Positions 1 through 14,158 of a DNA stretch of 60,586 nt are shown here, piece by piece; the stretch's first letter is position 1, and every line of letters begins with the position of its first letter. The DNA lies in assembly GCA_011947345.1 (NCBI GenBank), contig JAAVTG010000879.1, positions 1 to 60,586 on the forward strand, written 5' to 3'. The DNA is from Phytophthora quininea (lineage: Eukaryota; Oomycota; Peronosporomycetes; Peronosporales; Peronosporaceae). The notes under the pieces are model-generated. The model was not told the DNA's origin. It did not search any database and saw only the letters and a list, made by a program, of their open reading frames with translations. A program made the position numbers and the translations under genes.

Positions 1-2738
1 GCTCCGATTGAAACCTCCTTTATTCATACAGCGTCAGGCACGGGCCAGCAATTACAGATCAAAATCCAGCCAGCACGAAACAAGCACAAGATCCTGCGCA
101 CCCGATCATACCGGTACAACGAATACGAAGGCCGTAAAACTGATATTCAATCTCTTTTGGCCGGACCTTCGCCGAAGAGACCTTCTGTACAACAGTGGAA
201 AGCATTAGCAGTAGCTGCTGCACCGAGGCTAAGCGCTCTTTTCGAAAGAGATTAAGGGTGGCCGACGATTTTCAGTGGCGCATCAAGCCATCCCGCAAAC
301 CCCGCGCCGTGCCAACCCTTCTAAATTGCCTGATCAGGAAGCACGGCTGCTGCGTATCAAACGATGCCATTCCTTACCGCTGTTCGGGCGAGAGTTCTTC
401 GACAAAGTGCATCGACAGGAAGATAAGCACTTGACATCGAGTGTTGCTCAACCTAGTATTGACTTTGAAGTTCTTCAGAGATGTCAGCGGCCCCAATTTT
501 CAGCACAGCTTGCATTATTTCAGCGGTATAACTCGTGGAAATCCCGCAGTAATGTGGCAGTACAGCCAGATTTCCACCAAACAGCTATGTTAGCCATTAG
601 TCGTCGACACTTACATGATGCGATTCCCAGGACAGCTTCAGCTCGAGACACTGTTTTCAGTAGTAAAAGCCCGCGAGCGCTGCAGTGGGGACACAGCTTC
701 AGTTATCAAGCCAACAGGCCCTCCGCGCCGCTACTTCGGATCTCAAAGCTAAAGAATTCATTAAGTTGGCGAAGCAGGTGGGAAAGCTTTGGGACTTCAC
801 GATGCTTTTGATTATAGGGTACTACTTGGTCACACCATTCAAGGTGTGCTTTTCAAACGAACTCGTTGATCTTCCCACGATGTACTTTGGAGGTGGTCCG
901 GATTCGAGATCTTCCTTGACTTGTTGTATGCGTGTGACGTGGCAAACAATGTTTGGCAGGCTTCTTCGACGCAGCAAGGTGCTGTCACCACAGAAGCAGC
1001 ATCTCATCGTCTGGGATCTGGCAAGTTTTGGCGTCAAATTCGGCTTTACGGTTGGAAATCCTAGCGATGCTACCACTTGAATTGCTTCTCTTTGGTGCTC
1101 ATGTCCGAGTATCACTAGCCCACGAGCCATCATCCGGAGAAAGGGCGCTTGGAAACTGGTGGGCGACACGATGGTTGCTACGATTGAATCGATTATTGCT
1201 TCGAAGCCGTATCCAACCACTATCGGAACAGTTGTTCCAGTTCGTGATTTACGAGAGCAAGTTGCCAGTGAACGAAGCCATGCTGTATTTCCTGAGAGGT
1301 CTGGGGTCGTACCTCACTACAGGTCATCTTATAGCTTGCATTTGGTTTCTGACCAGTGAGATTGGATACCACAGCTATGGGACATCGTGGCTTGCAACGT
1401 CGGGAATGCTAACGTTTATCCCATTGGGTGCCACAGCAACGGAAGAAGTTGGTCGAATGCTTTCTGCGTCTGGGAATTCATTTGTGCTGAAAAGTGTTTC
1501 ACTTTCTCGCAAGTACATGCGCTCCTTATTATTCTCTATGGAATGCATTTCCACGCTATTCTACGGCGACATTTTGTCCATGAACCCCATGGAGCTTGTG
1601 GCCGAGATTGTGATCACCTTTTGGAGTATCTACATTTATGGTGCCCTCGTCGGCGCGCAAGGAGAGTTTCTAGACGCTCGAGCTCGACGCGAAGCTGCGT
1701 TTGAGCAGAGATTAGGCGAGATGCAGCTCTATTTGGTTCAAAACGAAGTCCCGAAAGGAATTAAGAGGCAGGTAAAGGCATACTACGTTCGACTGTGGCG
1801 ACGTCGCAAAGGTGAGGCTGAATTTTCCGCGGTAGCGCAAGTGTCGCGCGCATTGTACGAGGATGTTGTCATGACAACGCTGCGCAGTTTTGCGGCACAA
1901 GTCCGGGCCTTTCGAGGACTAGACGGCCAATTTCTGCGAGCTCTTTTGACCTGTTTGCAATTCGTCGTGTGCTCAGAAAATGAAGAAGTGTTTGTGATCG
2001 GCGACGTGGACCGAAGCATGTACTTCGTTGCTCAGGGCGTATCTCGGTTAAAATGGGCTTAAGCGAATCCACTCGTGAGCGTGGCGATTTCTTCGGGGAA
2101 TTGGCGCTACTATACGGTATCTCGCGGCTCGAGACGTGTGTTGCCCTATCAGTGACTGAGCTCTACCGACTTGACCATGAACCGTATGAACGACTCCTTC
2201 TTGAGTTCCCAGAGTATCGTGCACGTAACAAATTTGCATGGACAACTTACACTTTGGGGTCTGCCCGAGATTTCTCAATCGTTGAGGAAGCACTACGCTG
2301 CTTCAGAGAAGCAAGGAGGCAGCACGAAGGAGCGGCCATCTTGCCAAGGACCCGTCCCTGAAAACGACTCCTTCGGTGCCTTCGGTCGTGAATCTTCAAG
2401 ACATTGCGGCCAATTCCGAACGTATCGACGCTCAGTTGCCACATTCATACATTTACCGTTCTGCGATGGAACTATTGTCCAAGCTGAGCAAAGTCGACCC
2501 CCAAGAAGCTAAAGACCTATTCCTCAAGAGCCGTACTGGTGCTCGTAGACAGCTCAAAAGTGCGTTGGGGCTGGCGACATCACGAACGGAAGTGGACGAA
2601 AGTGACTTCGTTCAGAGTTTCCGATCGCACAGCGTATCACCTTCTCCGCGAGAAGTCCTCGAAGAAGGATACAGCGAAACAGTGGATCAAATGGAAGCGG
2701 TGGTTGAGGAATTGTCGAAGCCGATGGAAGCCCCGTGA
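1..2738 (+). CDS. Four-domain CNBD channel copy A, 3' part only (linker, domain IV, tail)
   Basis: This is the 3' end of a giant voltage-gated-like, cyclic-nucleotide-binding channel whose start lies beyond the left edge. An open frame from about 275 holds the domain III-IV linker (RCHSLPLF) and runs into the domain IV start (IDFEVLQRCQRPQF). Next come S1 (about 790-860), S4 (WWATRWLLRLNRLLLRSR, about 1157-1210), S5, the pore helix and filter STLFYGDILSMN (about 1550-1580), S6, a C-linker, and a CNBD with FFGELALLYGISRLETC (about 2090-2145). A tail ends at the TGA at 2738. Frames change near 690-790, 900-960, 2040 and 2290-2370. The 2040 change is one lost base in a GGCCGT-type context and restores a paralogue-like CNBD strand. 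The gene is convergent with copy B, with 52 bp between stops. It may be a real gene with sequence errors or a decaying paralogue. Confidence 0.8.
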
Positions 2739-2790
2739 CACCGAGGCCTGAGCTGGCGAAAATCTTAATGAAAGGCCCTAGTTATCGAAT

Positions 2791-5700
2791 TCAACGCGCG
2801 GATAGCTTGTCGAGCAGCCAGGGCGCAGTAGAAGATAAGTGCTGAAACGTAATTGGTTTTTGCTTCATGCTAGCCATCCCGCATAGCTCGAGTCTTTTCA
2901 GGACTCGGAGCAGCTTGATATCTGGTCTCACCACGTCCACCACCCCTATGCCTGACTTCGGACCTTCGTTGCTCTCTGAGGTTGGCTGCTCGTCTCCCAC
3001 CACACTTCGTAGCAACTGTTTTCGCGCACCTTCGCGAAACTTGACAATCAGCGCCTTCGCCTCCACGGGGTGCAATGTCTGTAGTTGTGCTAGCATTTTC
3101 ATACCTGACTGATGCACGAAGGAGAAGGGTATACGAGCCTCCACATTGAAATTATTAGCCGGTCCAACTCGGGCGATACTTGGTCGAGATGCCAGTGTCC
3201 CGTTGCATAGCCTCCATTTGAGCTTTAATTTCCACTTCTTCGGATGCGGAGAGAGAAGTCCACGCCAACTTGTTCCGCATACGATAATCTGGAAACTCCA
3301 GCAAAAGTTTTTCATATGGCTCATGATCAAGCCGATACAGCTCAACGACTGTGAGAGCCACGCACGTCTCCAGCCGAGAAATGCCGTACAAAAGTGTCAG
3401 CTCCCCAAAGTGCTCTCCTCGCTCACGAATGACTTCGCTAGAATCGATCGTAACCATAATACGACCGCGGGAGATGAAGTACATACTACGATCAACGTCA
3501 CCTTTCATAATGACTTGTTCCCCTTCCGAGCAGAGAACAAACTGCAAGCACACCAGCAACCTACGAAGGAAATGCTCGTCCATTTTCCGAAAAGCCTTCA
3601 CTTGTGTTGCAAAGTGGCATAGCATAGTTAGTACCACATCTTCGTAAAGCACGCGTGAAATACTAGCGATCGCAGCAAGCTCGTCTTCCCCTCGAGACCG
3701 ACGCCACAACCACGCGTAGTACGCTTTGATCTGCTGTTTAAGTACTTTGGGCACTCCATTTTGGATCACATAGTGATGCAATTCCCCTAGGGTCTGCTCG
3801 AAGGCAGCCTCACGTCGAGCGCTGGTGTCCAACAATTCCGCTTGGGTCCCTACTAATGCGCCGTATATATATATGCTCCAGAACGTGATTGCAATCTCCG
3901 CGACCAACTCCAGCGGATTCATCGACAAAATATCCCCATAGAAGAGTGTTGATATGCATTCCATCGAAAACAGGAGTGACCGCACGTACTTGCGACTCAG
4001 AGATACAGTCTCTATTCGAAATGAGCTGGCGATCTCTGAAAGCACTCGGCGTGCTTCTGTGGATCCCGATCCCGATGATATGTATGTTAACATACCGGAT
4101 GTCGATAGCCACGACGTTCCATACTGGTAAAAGGCGAGATCACTACTAATAAACCAAATGCAAGCCAGTACATGGCCCATTGCGAGATATGAAGTCAATC
4201 CTCTTAGAAAATAGAGTAGGGGTTCGCTGACAGGTGTCTTAAGGTCGTGAATAACGTACTGGAAAAGCTGCTCTGAAAGTGGATTGATTCGTCGAATCAG
4301 CAGCAAGCGATTAATTCTTAGAAACCATCTCGTCGCCCACCAGGATGCTTGGCTTGCTTCGGTTGTGGAATGCTTGGTAATTATTGATAGACGTACAGGG
4401 GCAGCAAAAAGCAGCAATTCCAGAGGCAACATCGCCACCAGATCGATGAATAATCCGGAGTTTGTGGCAAGAAGTTTTCCGAATCTCGTGGTTGAAAAAG
4501 AGGTCATAGCACTGTTGAGCCTGCTGTAGGGAATAGAAATAATGCGAATCCGATATCCCACATCGGCCACGCAAAGAACATCCAAGAAACTCTCAAAAGC
4601 AGACCACCTACTCAGCGTGTTTACAGGTACTTCCACGAGAGCAGAAGAAAAGCACACTTTGAAAGGGATAACAATTGAGTGATATGCCGACACGGTGAGC
4701 ATGACAAGGTCCCATATTTTGCCCACTTCTTTGACTCTTTTGATGAACTGCTTCGTATTCACATCTGTCGCGGCAGTCAATAGGGTTCGCTGGCTAGGAG
4801 TCGTAACTTTGACCCCATCGCTGCTATTCGAGAGCGTCCAAGACGATGGAAAGCTGGCACGATCATATCCCTGTAAGTGAAAAAGGTGGCTCCTACTTTT
4901 CTTCGGTGATAAGGTATTTGACTCTTCTGGCACGATAGAGCTCAGCCTGTTGTATTTCCATTGAACGTAGCGACGATACCAGTTTAACTGCGTCGCATAT
5001 TGGGGTCGTTGGCAACGCATTATAATATTAAAATCGATACCAGGGTGGGTTTTCTTTGTGTGCCAGGCAGGTGATTCCACGACGAAGCACTAAGAGCATC
5101 GTTTGTTCTTGCTGGCAATGAGTGGCACCGTATCATTGGTGCAGTTACTCGTCCAGAGTTTAGTGCGGGAGCTGAGCATTGGTGGGATATCTTGGCTGGA
5201 CTGTTTAATCCTGAAAATCTCCGTCTTGTAATCGCCAAATTCGCGTTGGAAACCCGGGAGTCAGGTGATTTCTTACGGTCAGCACCTTTCGTAGGGGTAT
5301 TACCGACGGCCATATCAAGTGCATCAAGACCCCATTGAAGTTTACTCTTCGATCGGATATATGACCGTTGTCGACGATATGATTTCCGACCCAATGCAGA
5401 TCCGATACGAGTCCGGCGTACAGCAATACCAGTCTCGGGAGGGAGAATAATATCGAGCAATTTGGCTACTGCATGCTGTGCTTCTGCAAGAATTCTCCAG
5501 CGTGCCCAGCATTCCACTTCGAGCGCTCTAATACCTGGCTTCCCTAAGGTATCACGGACGTGCTTGTTAACAGGATTGAGATGCACAATAAACTGTAGCA
5601 AACGGATGTCGTTTGCCTTGCTAATGCCACCATCACGAATCAATATTGAAGTATCCAAGTTGGTGCTGTTCCTTCCCCACTAGTTCGGGAGACAGCGCGT

Positions 5701-8700
5701 GATGTACTATGTCGAGACCTGAGTGAGATTCCGATGGTGTTCGTTATCGACGACAATACGGACGTCCTACGGGTCTGAATCGTGGCGATGTCTTCGCCAA
5801 ATTTCGTAGCACACTCGTCACTCTTCTTCAATAAATACTCGGTCTTCTTCTCCAGAATCTGTATCTGTGGCGACATGAAGAATGTGCGAGCTTCTGCTTT
5901 GGGCGATTTCAGTGGTGGGGTACCTGCTCGTACTATTCCATTTGTTTCTTTCATTTTAAATTTGAGGACGCTGGTCAGTAGCTTTGCCCTTGTTTTCATG
6001 CCAGTGGTAGTAGACGACTCGTTGCTCGAATGCATTGAGTTGGCTCCGGTTCGTGCTAAAAGAATACGTCGAGCGCGACTAGCGATACGGAGATTGACAT
6101 GCTGATACCGTTGCAAACGACTGCTTACCCACCCTAGAATGGCGTGGAGGGCGTGCCTTTGGACTTGACTATCAGATGAATCACCAGTAGCCACCCACAA
6201 TTGCTGCCACTCAGTCTTTGACACGAAAAGCACTTCGCAGAAGGTGATGGATTGCACCGTTGCTAGTCGCTGTTGGTTTGGGAGGAAAAATGCGATTTCT
6301 CCAAAGCAAGCGCCTTCCATTAGCATAGCCACGCTTGAGGAGGACTTCGTCCAGTAGACTGCCGCTATTCCTTTCCGGAGCACGCACAATCGGTTGCCAG
6401 AAGTACCTTCAACTAGAATGTTGTCACCTGGGATAAAAACTCGGATTGGAGTCGCAACGTGAGATTGTTGACCTGTGATGCTGTGAGGAAGCGACGGAAG
6501 GGAAGATTGACAATCGAGTTGCCATATATCTCTAGCATCAGCTTAAGGCGAAGGTTAGCTGACAAATCGTGGACGACGCTCCCCATATCCAATCCTTTTG
6601 TATGCTCAAACTGCTCCCGAAAGAAGAATGTAACACGCTCCCGCAGAGTTACAGGGAGGTCGTGGACTTTTGCAAAGCGGTCAAAATTTGCAATACGACT
6701 TTTGTACTGCTTCTCTTCTTTTCAAGCTCGAGGATCAGCTCCGAGATCTCACCAACGATATGTCCAATGATAAACGTGCAACACAAGCAAGTGAATCCTG
6801 TCCAAACAGTACTAGCTGCATCGCGGGGGACAATTTCACTCGATCCAACTAGCAAAAGTGTGGTGATAGCCCAATAGAAAACTTTACCATAGAGAATCGG
6901 GACAGAGCTTTGATACTCTTCAACCAAATGATCGTGATCGAGCCAACATTCATCCGTTCGTGAGCATTCATGCTCCGAGACTAAAAAGAAGATAGATCCC
7001 GCGTAATGCGCCACCAGTATCAGTACGACCATGAGTTTCATAGGGCTTAAGTACGCGGATACAGTGCGTGATGCAAAATGCTGCTGAATTTCCACGATAA
7101 TATCGTCCAGGTATATCCACAGATCAACGCAACGAATGAGTCTTGGTAGTCTGCACAAACAGGCAATACGAGAGCCGTTTGGTCCATAGACTGGCAACGA
7201 CGTTAACAGATCCCACTTGAACCTTGAGCTATGTAGGTAATGTTTGTCAACCTTTTTCGACTTCTAAGATTGCTGATGTCTACTTCAGGGTTACCAAAGT
7301 AGTATAGGCGCAGGTAAACATCCACCGCAAAGCATGCGTCACAGAATATATCGACAACCATCACGGCGATAGCAGTATTCACCCCAAAGTGAAGCTGTGA
7401 ATAGAAGCAGACGCGGAAGATTACAAAAAGCGCATTGTACAGATTCCATAATGCGATGACTGCGTGCCATCCACTTGTAAACGTTGTTCTCCATGTAGTA
7501 ACATTACTTCGCGACTGTTTCTGAGAGCTTGGAATGATTGCAGTCTCACGCTGATAGAAAAGTGACGGTGTCTGTATCAGATGAGACTGCAACTTCAGTT
7601 TTTCGAGATTGGCTGCAACACACGCGAGGAGGCTTTGATCCGCATTTAACAAAGACTCCGCCTCCTGCTTCATATTGCTGATATCGCTTTCAAATTTTCT
7701 CTGTATGGCATCGAATTGGTCGCGACTCATCACTGATGCATGTACAAGTGACGCTGCGGTTAGTGTGGCAGGATACGGTCGTCTCAGCAAAAATTCGTTA
7801 ACACCAAAACAGTCTCCACTATGCAGCGCGCGTATAGGCACCTTACGTGACCGAAAAACAAGTTAAGTTTGCTGCCGTGTAGTAAAACAAAAAAGCACGA
7901 CAGACATCGCCCTCGATACAAAGAATTTCACCGTTTTGGTAATTTTTGTGGCGAAACTTCCCAGTGACTTCTTTAAGAAACTCGACACTGGTTGACTCAA
8001 AGAGCGGTACGCGCTTGACCGCTTCAAAATGCAACAGCGAAGAGATTTCGTAGCACAGTTGATTAGGTAAATTGGACAACAATTGGGACTCGTACGCCTG
8101 CTTCCGCCCAGTAAACTGGGTATGATAAAAGCGCCGGATTTCGGCACTGAGCTTACCAGAAATACCCATTCGCTCCAGCATCGCGTTGAGCGTATTCATT
8201 TTCTCCATGTGATGGTGATGTGAAGACAACACATTTGAAATGGTGCTAGACATAGCTCCGACGACGCCAAAGTTAATGACACCGCTTAGAAAAATCCACA
8301 ACGCCGCAAAGTACGTTTCTGAAGTCGAATATGCCACAATGTCACCATACCCGACACCCGTCAATGTCACAATTGCCCAATACACAGACCGGAGATAGGC
8401 GAACGAAGACACATATGTCGAGTCGAGGTTGTCACGTGGAAAGACTGTACCAATGTGAGAGTAGCAGTCAAACTTTACCCATGAACAGTTTTGAAATCGA
8501 GTAGCTTGTTGAAGACATTCAGAACGAGTTAAATCCACCATTGCATCACTCATCCCAAAATCAGACTGGCCGTCAAATGTCATTTGAAACCACAAGCATC
8601 CAACAACGTGCAACATCAGGGCTACAACAAGCACCAACGAGACAACCAATCGGAGCTTGGAGCTTTGGCCATAAAATTCGAAGATATCTCGAAGTAATTT

Positions 8701-11003
8701 GGGGCCAAACGTACGCGAAGCAATCGAAGAAGGCGCACTGCTGCCGAATACGCTTGAATCATTCTAATAGGTAGTGCATCAAGAACGAGTCCAGCTGGTA
8801 GTACCGCAATAACGTCGAGATAAAACCCGTTCGTCTTATAGTGCGCAAATATTAAATGCGCCTGATCAATATTCACCATCACAGTTTCGTCCAAATAAGC
8901 GAAGAACCGTGATCGCAATAGTAAATCAACCGCAAAGAACGTCTCCACCAACAAGCTTAGCACATAATGTAAACCATATTCAGGCTGCGCAATGAATAGT
9001 GTTTTTCCTTGTGTTGCTGATATAAAGACAGCAAAATAAGGTACTTCAAACGCCACATAAATAATCCCCACTAGACGCATTGCGTCCCATTGAGCAGAAA
9101 ACGAAGAATGTGGAAAACGCCAACTGGCTCCACGTTGTGAAGAGTTCGAACTATCAGCAGCTCCAAGCAATGAGCCATTCTTAGAGCTCCCGTTTTCACG
9201 ACCATCACGAAGACCCAACAGTTTCTTCATTTTAAGGAGCTGCAGTGAATACTTTTCGAATGTGTCAGCCATGTGGGTGCGCACCTGTTCCTCCTTTCCG
9301 CGATAGAACTCGGCAAGCGCCCCGTCAAACTTAGTTTTAGCGAGCACGTATAGCTCACAAAAAGTCTTGGCAACAACTTTCTGTTCGTATTTTTCCGGGT
9401 GAAGCAGGCAGATATCTGCGAAGAAGTCTCCAGCTGTGCATTCCTTTGGGTTTGGTGCAGATAGCAACACTGTCCCCGTATTACAAAAAACATCTCGGTG
9501 TTTGTCTTGGGTTCAATAATCTGATCGGCTGGTGAGTACACCCGTCGCGACAGAGCGAGAGCCAGCAAGTTCAAAACCTCAACGCTTTCTTTCGCTAGGA
9601 AACACACCTGCTTGATTCTGCTTGTCTTAAGAGTAGACACCACTTTCGACTGCAAATGCCTTGGCATAAGATGCAGAGCCTTCTCGCTGTTAAGGCTGTG
9701 ATGTGTGTTCCATGAGTAATTGAAATATGCGATAACCTGGTGCCGTAGTGGTCTCGGGATATTCTGAAGGCGCATGTATTCTCGAGCATTGTCCACATGA
9801 GTAGCGTACGCAGCATAGCGAGCATTCCGGAATCGAAAGAGAAATAAAAATTGGCCAGCAACGACGACCCAAACAGAGCGCCCATGATCGTCACAACCAC
9901 CGCATAAAGCGTCTCCGCAGTAGACACTGGCGTCACGTCGTCGTAGCCGAGCAGTACAAGAGTTCTTGATGCCCAGTACAAAGTGCGCCCATATTTTCGG
10001 GTCACTGTCGCACCAAACAACTGATCTCGAACCACCCAACTCGTCTCTGCGTGCTCGTCGCAACCTTCTAGCGACACACCGCACTGCGTATGTGCAATAA
10101 ACATGTATCCGCAGGCCACCCAATGGCACAGACCAACGTATAAACCTACATTGCGCACCAAGCTGTCTACCCCCGCAGAGGAAAGATGCTGGACCCACAC
10201 TCGATCGGAGTATATATCGATAATACGTTGCAAGCAGCAGCGCAGGCGATACAGACGACACAGCTTGGAGATTCGCACCACATGCAGCGCATTAAACTTT
10301 CTCAGCACGCACGGAATCAATTCCACCGGTACCACCGCCACCAATTCAAGAGTAAATTCCAAATTGCGCGGCACCATGTTTTTTGCCACACGTTTTCCTT
10401 CTGACCCAGCGCTCCATTCGTGGCTGCAAACTCCTCTATCGTTGCAATGGTCCACCTCGCTTTATTCGGCCGCCGATCTCGAAACGAGGAGCGCTGTATA
10501 ACCAGTTCGTTATCCGGCAGTTCGGTCTCATTCGAGAAAAGCTTGGAGCTCTCTGGTTTTCTGCTCGAAATCAATTTGACGATAGAGCTTTTCCACATGC
10601 CGTAACACTGCACGAACTGCCACATCCCAATTAAATCTGCCACTCCGTCTGCAGCTGCAAACACCGTCAACTCGCTGCTCCAGCAGCTCGGTTGCTCTGC
10701 TCCTTCCGTCTCAAAAAGTCGAAAGTAGAAGGCGACGCGGAAAGGAACCGATTGGAAAATGTACAGCAACATACAGAGCTCCACCGCCTCGGTCAGAGCG
10801 TGTCTCGTGCTCCAGGACAATTGTCCGTAGAAATCCACGACTGGCTGCACCACCACATTGTAACTGTGTCTGGATAGGTGCCGCAGCAACGCCCCAATAG
10901 CTCTGGAATCACGTGTCGGTAGGCCTTGGACACTGCTGGGATCGTGCAATAGCAGTGTGGAGGGGCCCCTGGCCTCGGCTGGGGCCACTTTGCCGCGAGC
11001 CAT
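2791..11003 (-). CDS. Four-domain CNBD channel copy B (broken by about 11 frameshifts)
   Basis: A single transcription unit on the minus strand encodes four consecutive channel domains, each with S1-S6, C-linker and CNBD, about 2,700 residues in all. The start ATG at 11003 begins MARGKV, matching MARGKI at the start of copy C. Pore filters are LLGYDDVTP (I, near 9945), GVGYGDIVAYS (II, near 8350), LLVGSSEIVP (III, near 6842) and LFYGDILSMN (IV, near 3938). Open frames run without interruption from CNBD I into S1-S4 of domain II (9470-8622) and from CNBD II into domain III (7841-7203), so the domains belong to one protein. CNBD III has GACFGEIAFFLPNQQRLATV, and CNBD IV has FGELTLLYGISRLETC. 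Single-base frame changes fall near 10395, 9860, 9480, 8640, 7850, 7200, 6650, 6390, 5650, 5060 and 3190. It likely sits in the plasma or flagellar membrane and is gated by cyclic nucleotide; this is inference. Confidence 0.8.
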
Positions 11004-13572
11004 CCCTTGGCAAGTGGTCGATACAGATGATAACAGATGAGGAGAAACCGCTGGCGCTTCCCAGGACACTCAGCGCGAAACAGAGGAGACCCCCATGTTG
11101 TCAGTCGGAAACGCTCGCATCCTTAAAAAGCACAAGTAATATTTTGGGAAATCCCATAACGGAACCAGATAAATATAGTCCACGAGACCATTTCAGACAT
11201 GGCTGGTTACACGGTGAATTCACTATGATGTTGCCAGGACTTCTCAAATTGCGGTGCTGTACAAATGCTATTCAGGTACACATTGTTTTTTATGCTTCCG
11301 ACGGAGAAGACGCTCTTCGATGACACTGTCCAGAAGCGACAGTAGAAAGAAAGTTACTCATGTCTGGGTCGCTCACATGGCCAGAGTTATACGCCCGCGT
11401 CAGCCGCCTGGTGATATTATCTGGCCAGAAGTTTTGCACGAGGTGAGAAAAATGGTCTAAAATGGCCTAGATATCAACCACGTGGAAGAAGAGTTCAATC
11501 TAGAAGATATACACGAAGTTCTGGGTGATATTGCTCTTCTAGAGTAGCGTCACCACCACTTTTATATCGCGTAACCTGTGGCAGGCTGAGAGAGCTCTGA
11601 TAAATAATGTCCCGGGTGTGGTATAAAACTCCACGTGAAAACTCGGTGATAATACGGATAGACTCCACCCACCGCAAAACGGTGACCTTCCAGGTTGACG
11701 ATTTGTTGTGAGTGGAGTCTGTCTGCGGTGGCAGTGAGGTGTGTGTGTGGGGGGCTCAACGCCCGAACACAGGCGCTGGCAATTCAGCCGTCACCTGAGA
11801 CACGATCTATCTACACGAACTCTTGGATTGACCGGCGGGGAGACAATAATCAAAGGTATCAAAGGTGATGATATTATCCACCGACAGACATAACCGAACC
11901 CGCGGCCGGGATCTGACGCAGCGCAGCACTTGCTGCTGCCGGACTTGTGCTTGAGGGAAAATTTTGTTCCGAACTTGTAGTGCCCCCAGGGCTTATCTTT
12001 CTTTTGGGTCTCCTATTCCCTATACAGATATGCAATGAAATATGATCCGTTTCCTGACTATTGCTTCGTTGAGCCTACCTCTAGTATCCTCGAAGCTATG
12101 GCTTGACTCCGCCGTAACCACTGAGATCCCGCTGAACCGTCGTCTAGTGCTGGAAAGGTCGCCAAATCCTATGGTTAGTTGCAGTACCCCAAAAGCGATA
12201 AAGGATACCGTTGGGGCTTTTAGAACCCTCAGAACCCAGTGTCACTTCGCCGGACATTGTGGGCTACCACCAATTGTTCAGTGGATTCCTAGAACAGGTC
12301 CGATACTTCGTGCAATTCACTATACCATAACAGCCCCTGGGCCAGCGAGAACCTTACCCCAGGCAAGCGTTCGACCGCCTTCGTTCGACGACCATGCAGC
12401 CCTACTCAACCTCCATTGCTCTGTTTGCTGCTCGTATAGAGGTAAGTGTCTCTATCATAGATGCTCTCAGCGTGCTTCGGGCTGAGTCTGACTTGTTTCC
12501 GGCCTTCTTAGGCTTCCACAATCATCACCGAGACATCAGCGGCCGTTACGACCTCGACAGAACCACCGTCAACAGCTCGGCTGGTATAATGTCACGACAG
12601 ACCTCCCCAACTATGTTTCCTGCAGGTGTCGTACACAGGTGCTCCGCAGCTGTGACCAAACTTGATTCAGTGCTACCGCAATCGTCGGGTGCTGGTTCCG
12701 CGTTGGCGTGAGCAGCGATAGCCTTTGTTACTGTTCCATACCAGTTCCGGGTACGCGTTGGTCTGTAACATACGACTGTGTAATTGCTATACTTCCTTTT
12801 AGCGAACCAGAAGGCACACCTCGAGAAAGCTGGGTATTCAAGCGGTGCAAACCCGTAGTGGCAGGGCAAATTATTGTGTACTGAGGCGCTTAATCCAAGC
12901 CAAGGTGGATGTGAAACGTCGCAGGCTAGCCAGTGCGGGGACTTCGGTATAGACGACCAACTTGGAAACGGAATGGTTGGGTCGCCAAAGCTCCCCTCCC
13001 AAGTAGACTCAACAAACAGGTGGGGAACAGGTCACTTAGCACTTACGCACATAAGACACCAACTGGCGCTTGCGCAGTATAAGGCAAAAGAACTCTCTCA
13101 GTGATATCTCTTAAAGCTATTGGATCTTGCAGATCTTAGGTGCAGTCATTTCGATACGTTTTATCTTGATCTTGGTATACTTAAATGTTGACGGCCACTT
13201 TAATGGGCTCACAATCATTCCCGAGTCACACGGGATTAATCACTAGACACTGGAAACTTGATGGGTGAATGCGAATCTCACTAAGTGTGAGAGTCGCCGC
13301 TCAAGGGCGCTCTGCTGAAGGATTCTCCATCGTAGGAATCTCCACCCAAGAGATATACTTAAAGAATGTATACTTGGAAACACCCTTGACTCTTGGGCGG
13401 CACTTGTGTGTCTATCCATAGAAAATTCACTTCCGCATAATCACTTTCCAGCCTCCGTGTTACTGCATTCTCCCCAAAAGCACGCGAGTCGCCCCTATCT
13501 GGAAAATTTTATTCTGGGTTTGAAGATTCCACGATAACAATATCTATTCGGCTACAAAGACACCCCCTCCCA
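11004..13572. other. Gene-poor stretch upstream of channel B, start of the mobile-element island
   Basis: I see no credible gene here. The first few hundred bases must hold the promoter of channel B. The longest open frames (11254-11460 and 12042-12485, both plus) lack recognisable domains and are flanked by stop-rich sequence. Around 11335-11560 the plus strand has a decayed coding-like stretch (KVTHVWVAHMARVI) that could be a relic of a retroelement polyprotein, but I cannot name it. Short repeats occur, for example ATCAAAGGT twice in tandem near 11850. Confidence 0.4.
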
Positions 13573-14158
13573 TTATTTTCGTGCTGGTGCACGACGTGCT
13601 TCAGGAGGTGCTGGTGCCCATGGTGAGAGAGGCGCTGAAGTTGGTGGGCTGTCTGCGTGTTGATGATTTGTTGTTGATGATTTTCTAGCGGTCAGTGGCG
13701 GTAATATAGGCGTCCCTTCTGCACATACCGGTGTCGTCAAGTGGGTTGTACCCCTTATGACAGTCTTGACTTCATCGTAGGCCATCGATTGCATACATCC
13801 ACAGTGGAATACAGCGGTACTCGTAAGCACAGCCTTGTAGAGGTGCTGGCTTCGTCGCTATTGAATGCCAGAATACCCAGAACGGGCTGCCTCAGGCGAG
13901 ACTCGGGAGTCTGGATTCGAGGGTACTCCCACCGAGCCTTCTCGACTTGACCTCCTTGCCGAGGGTGCAACCACAACCGCTGGTCGTACACCGGACTAAC
14001 GACGTCGAGCAATAGCGCCGTTCTCGCGATTCCAACGTAGCGGGGTATTTTCGTTTCTGATCCAATTGTGATCAATTCCATAATTGTTAATATAATATGC
14101 AGGGTCGTTGGTGCAATAACTGTTTTCGTCTTTAGGAACGGTTTGCACCATTCCGTGG
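13573..14158 (-). other. Decayed unassigned coding-like sequence
   Basis: Minus-strand open frames of up to 137 codons (14168-13755, 14301-13996) lie just downstream of the chromodomain fragment in its own direction. No domain is recognised. Position and orientation suggest the 3' remains of the same mobile element, but nothing in the translation proves this. Confidence 0.25.

Noticed and set aside
2030..2070. Programmed frameshifting as an explanation for frame changes in the channels
   Set aside because: The sites share no slippery motif, lie at different places in A, B and C, and unrelated genes show the same pattern. Base loss is simpler.
11655..11735. Inverted short words GACTCCAC/GTGGAGTC and CCACCGCA/TGCGGTGG
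   Set aside because: Their order does not allow one continuous hairpin, and the words are short enough to be chance.
12042..12485. Plus-strand 147-codon frame starting with a hydrophobic, signal-peptide-like stretch followed by NRRLVLER, resembling a secreted effector
   Set aside because: The motif is RRLV, not R-x-L-R, with no acidic EER block. The rest has no effector-like fold signals and lies in stop-rich element debris.
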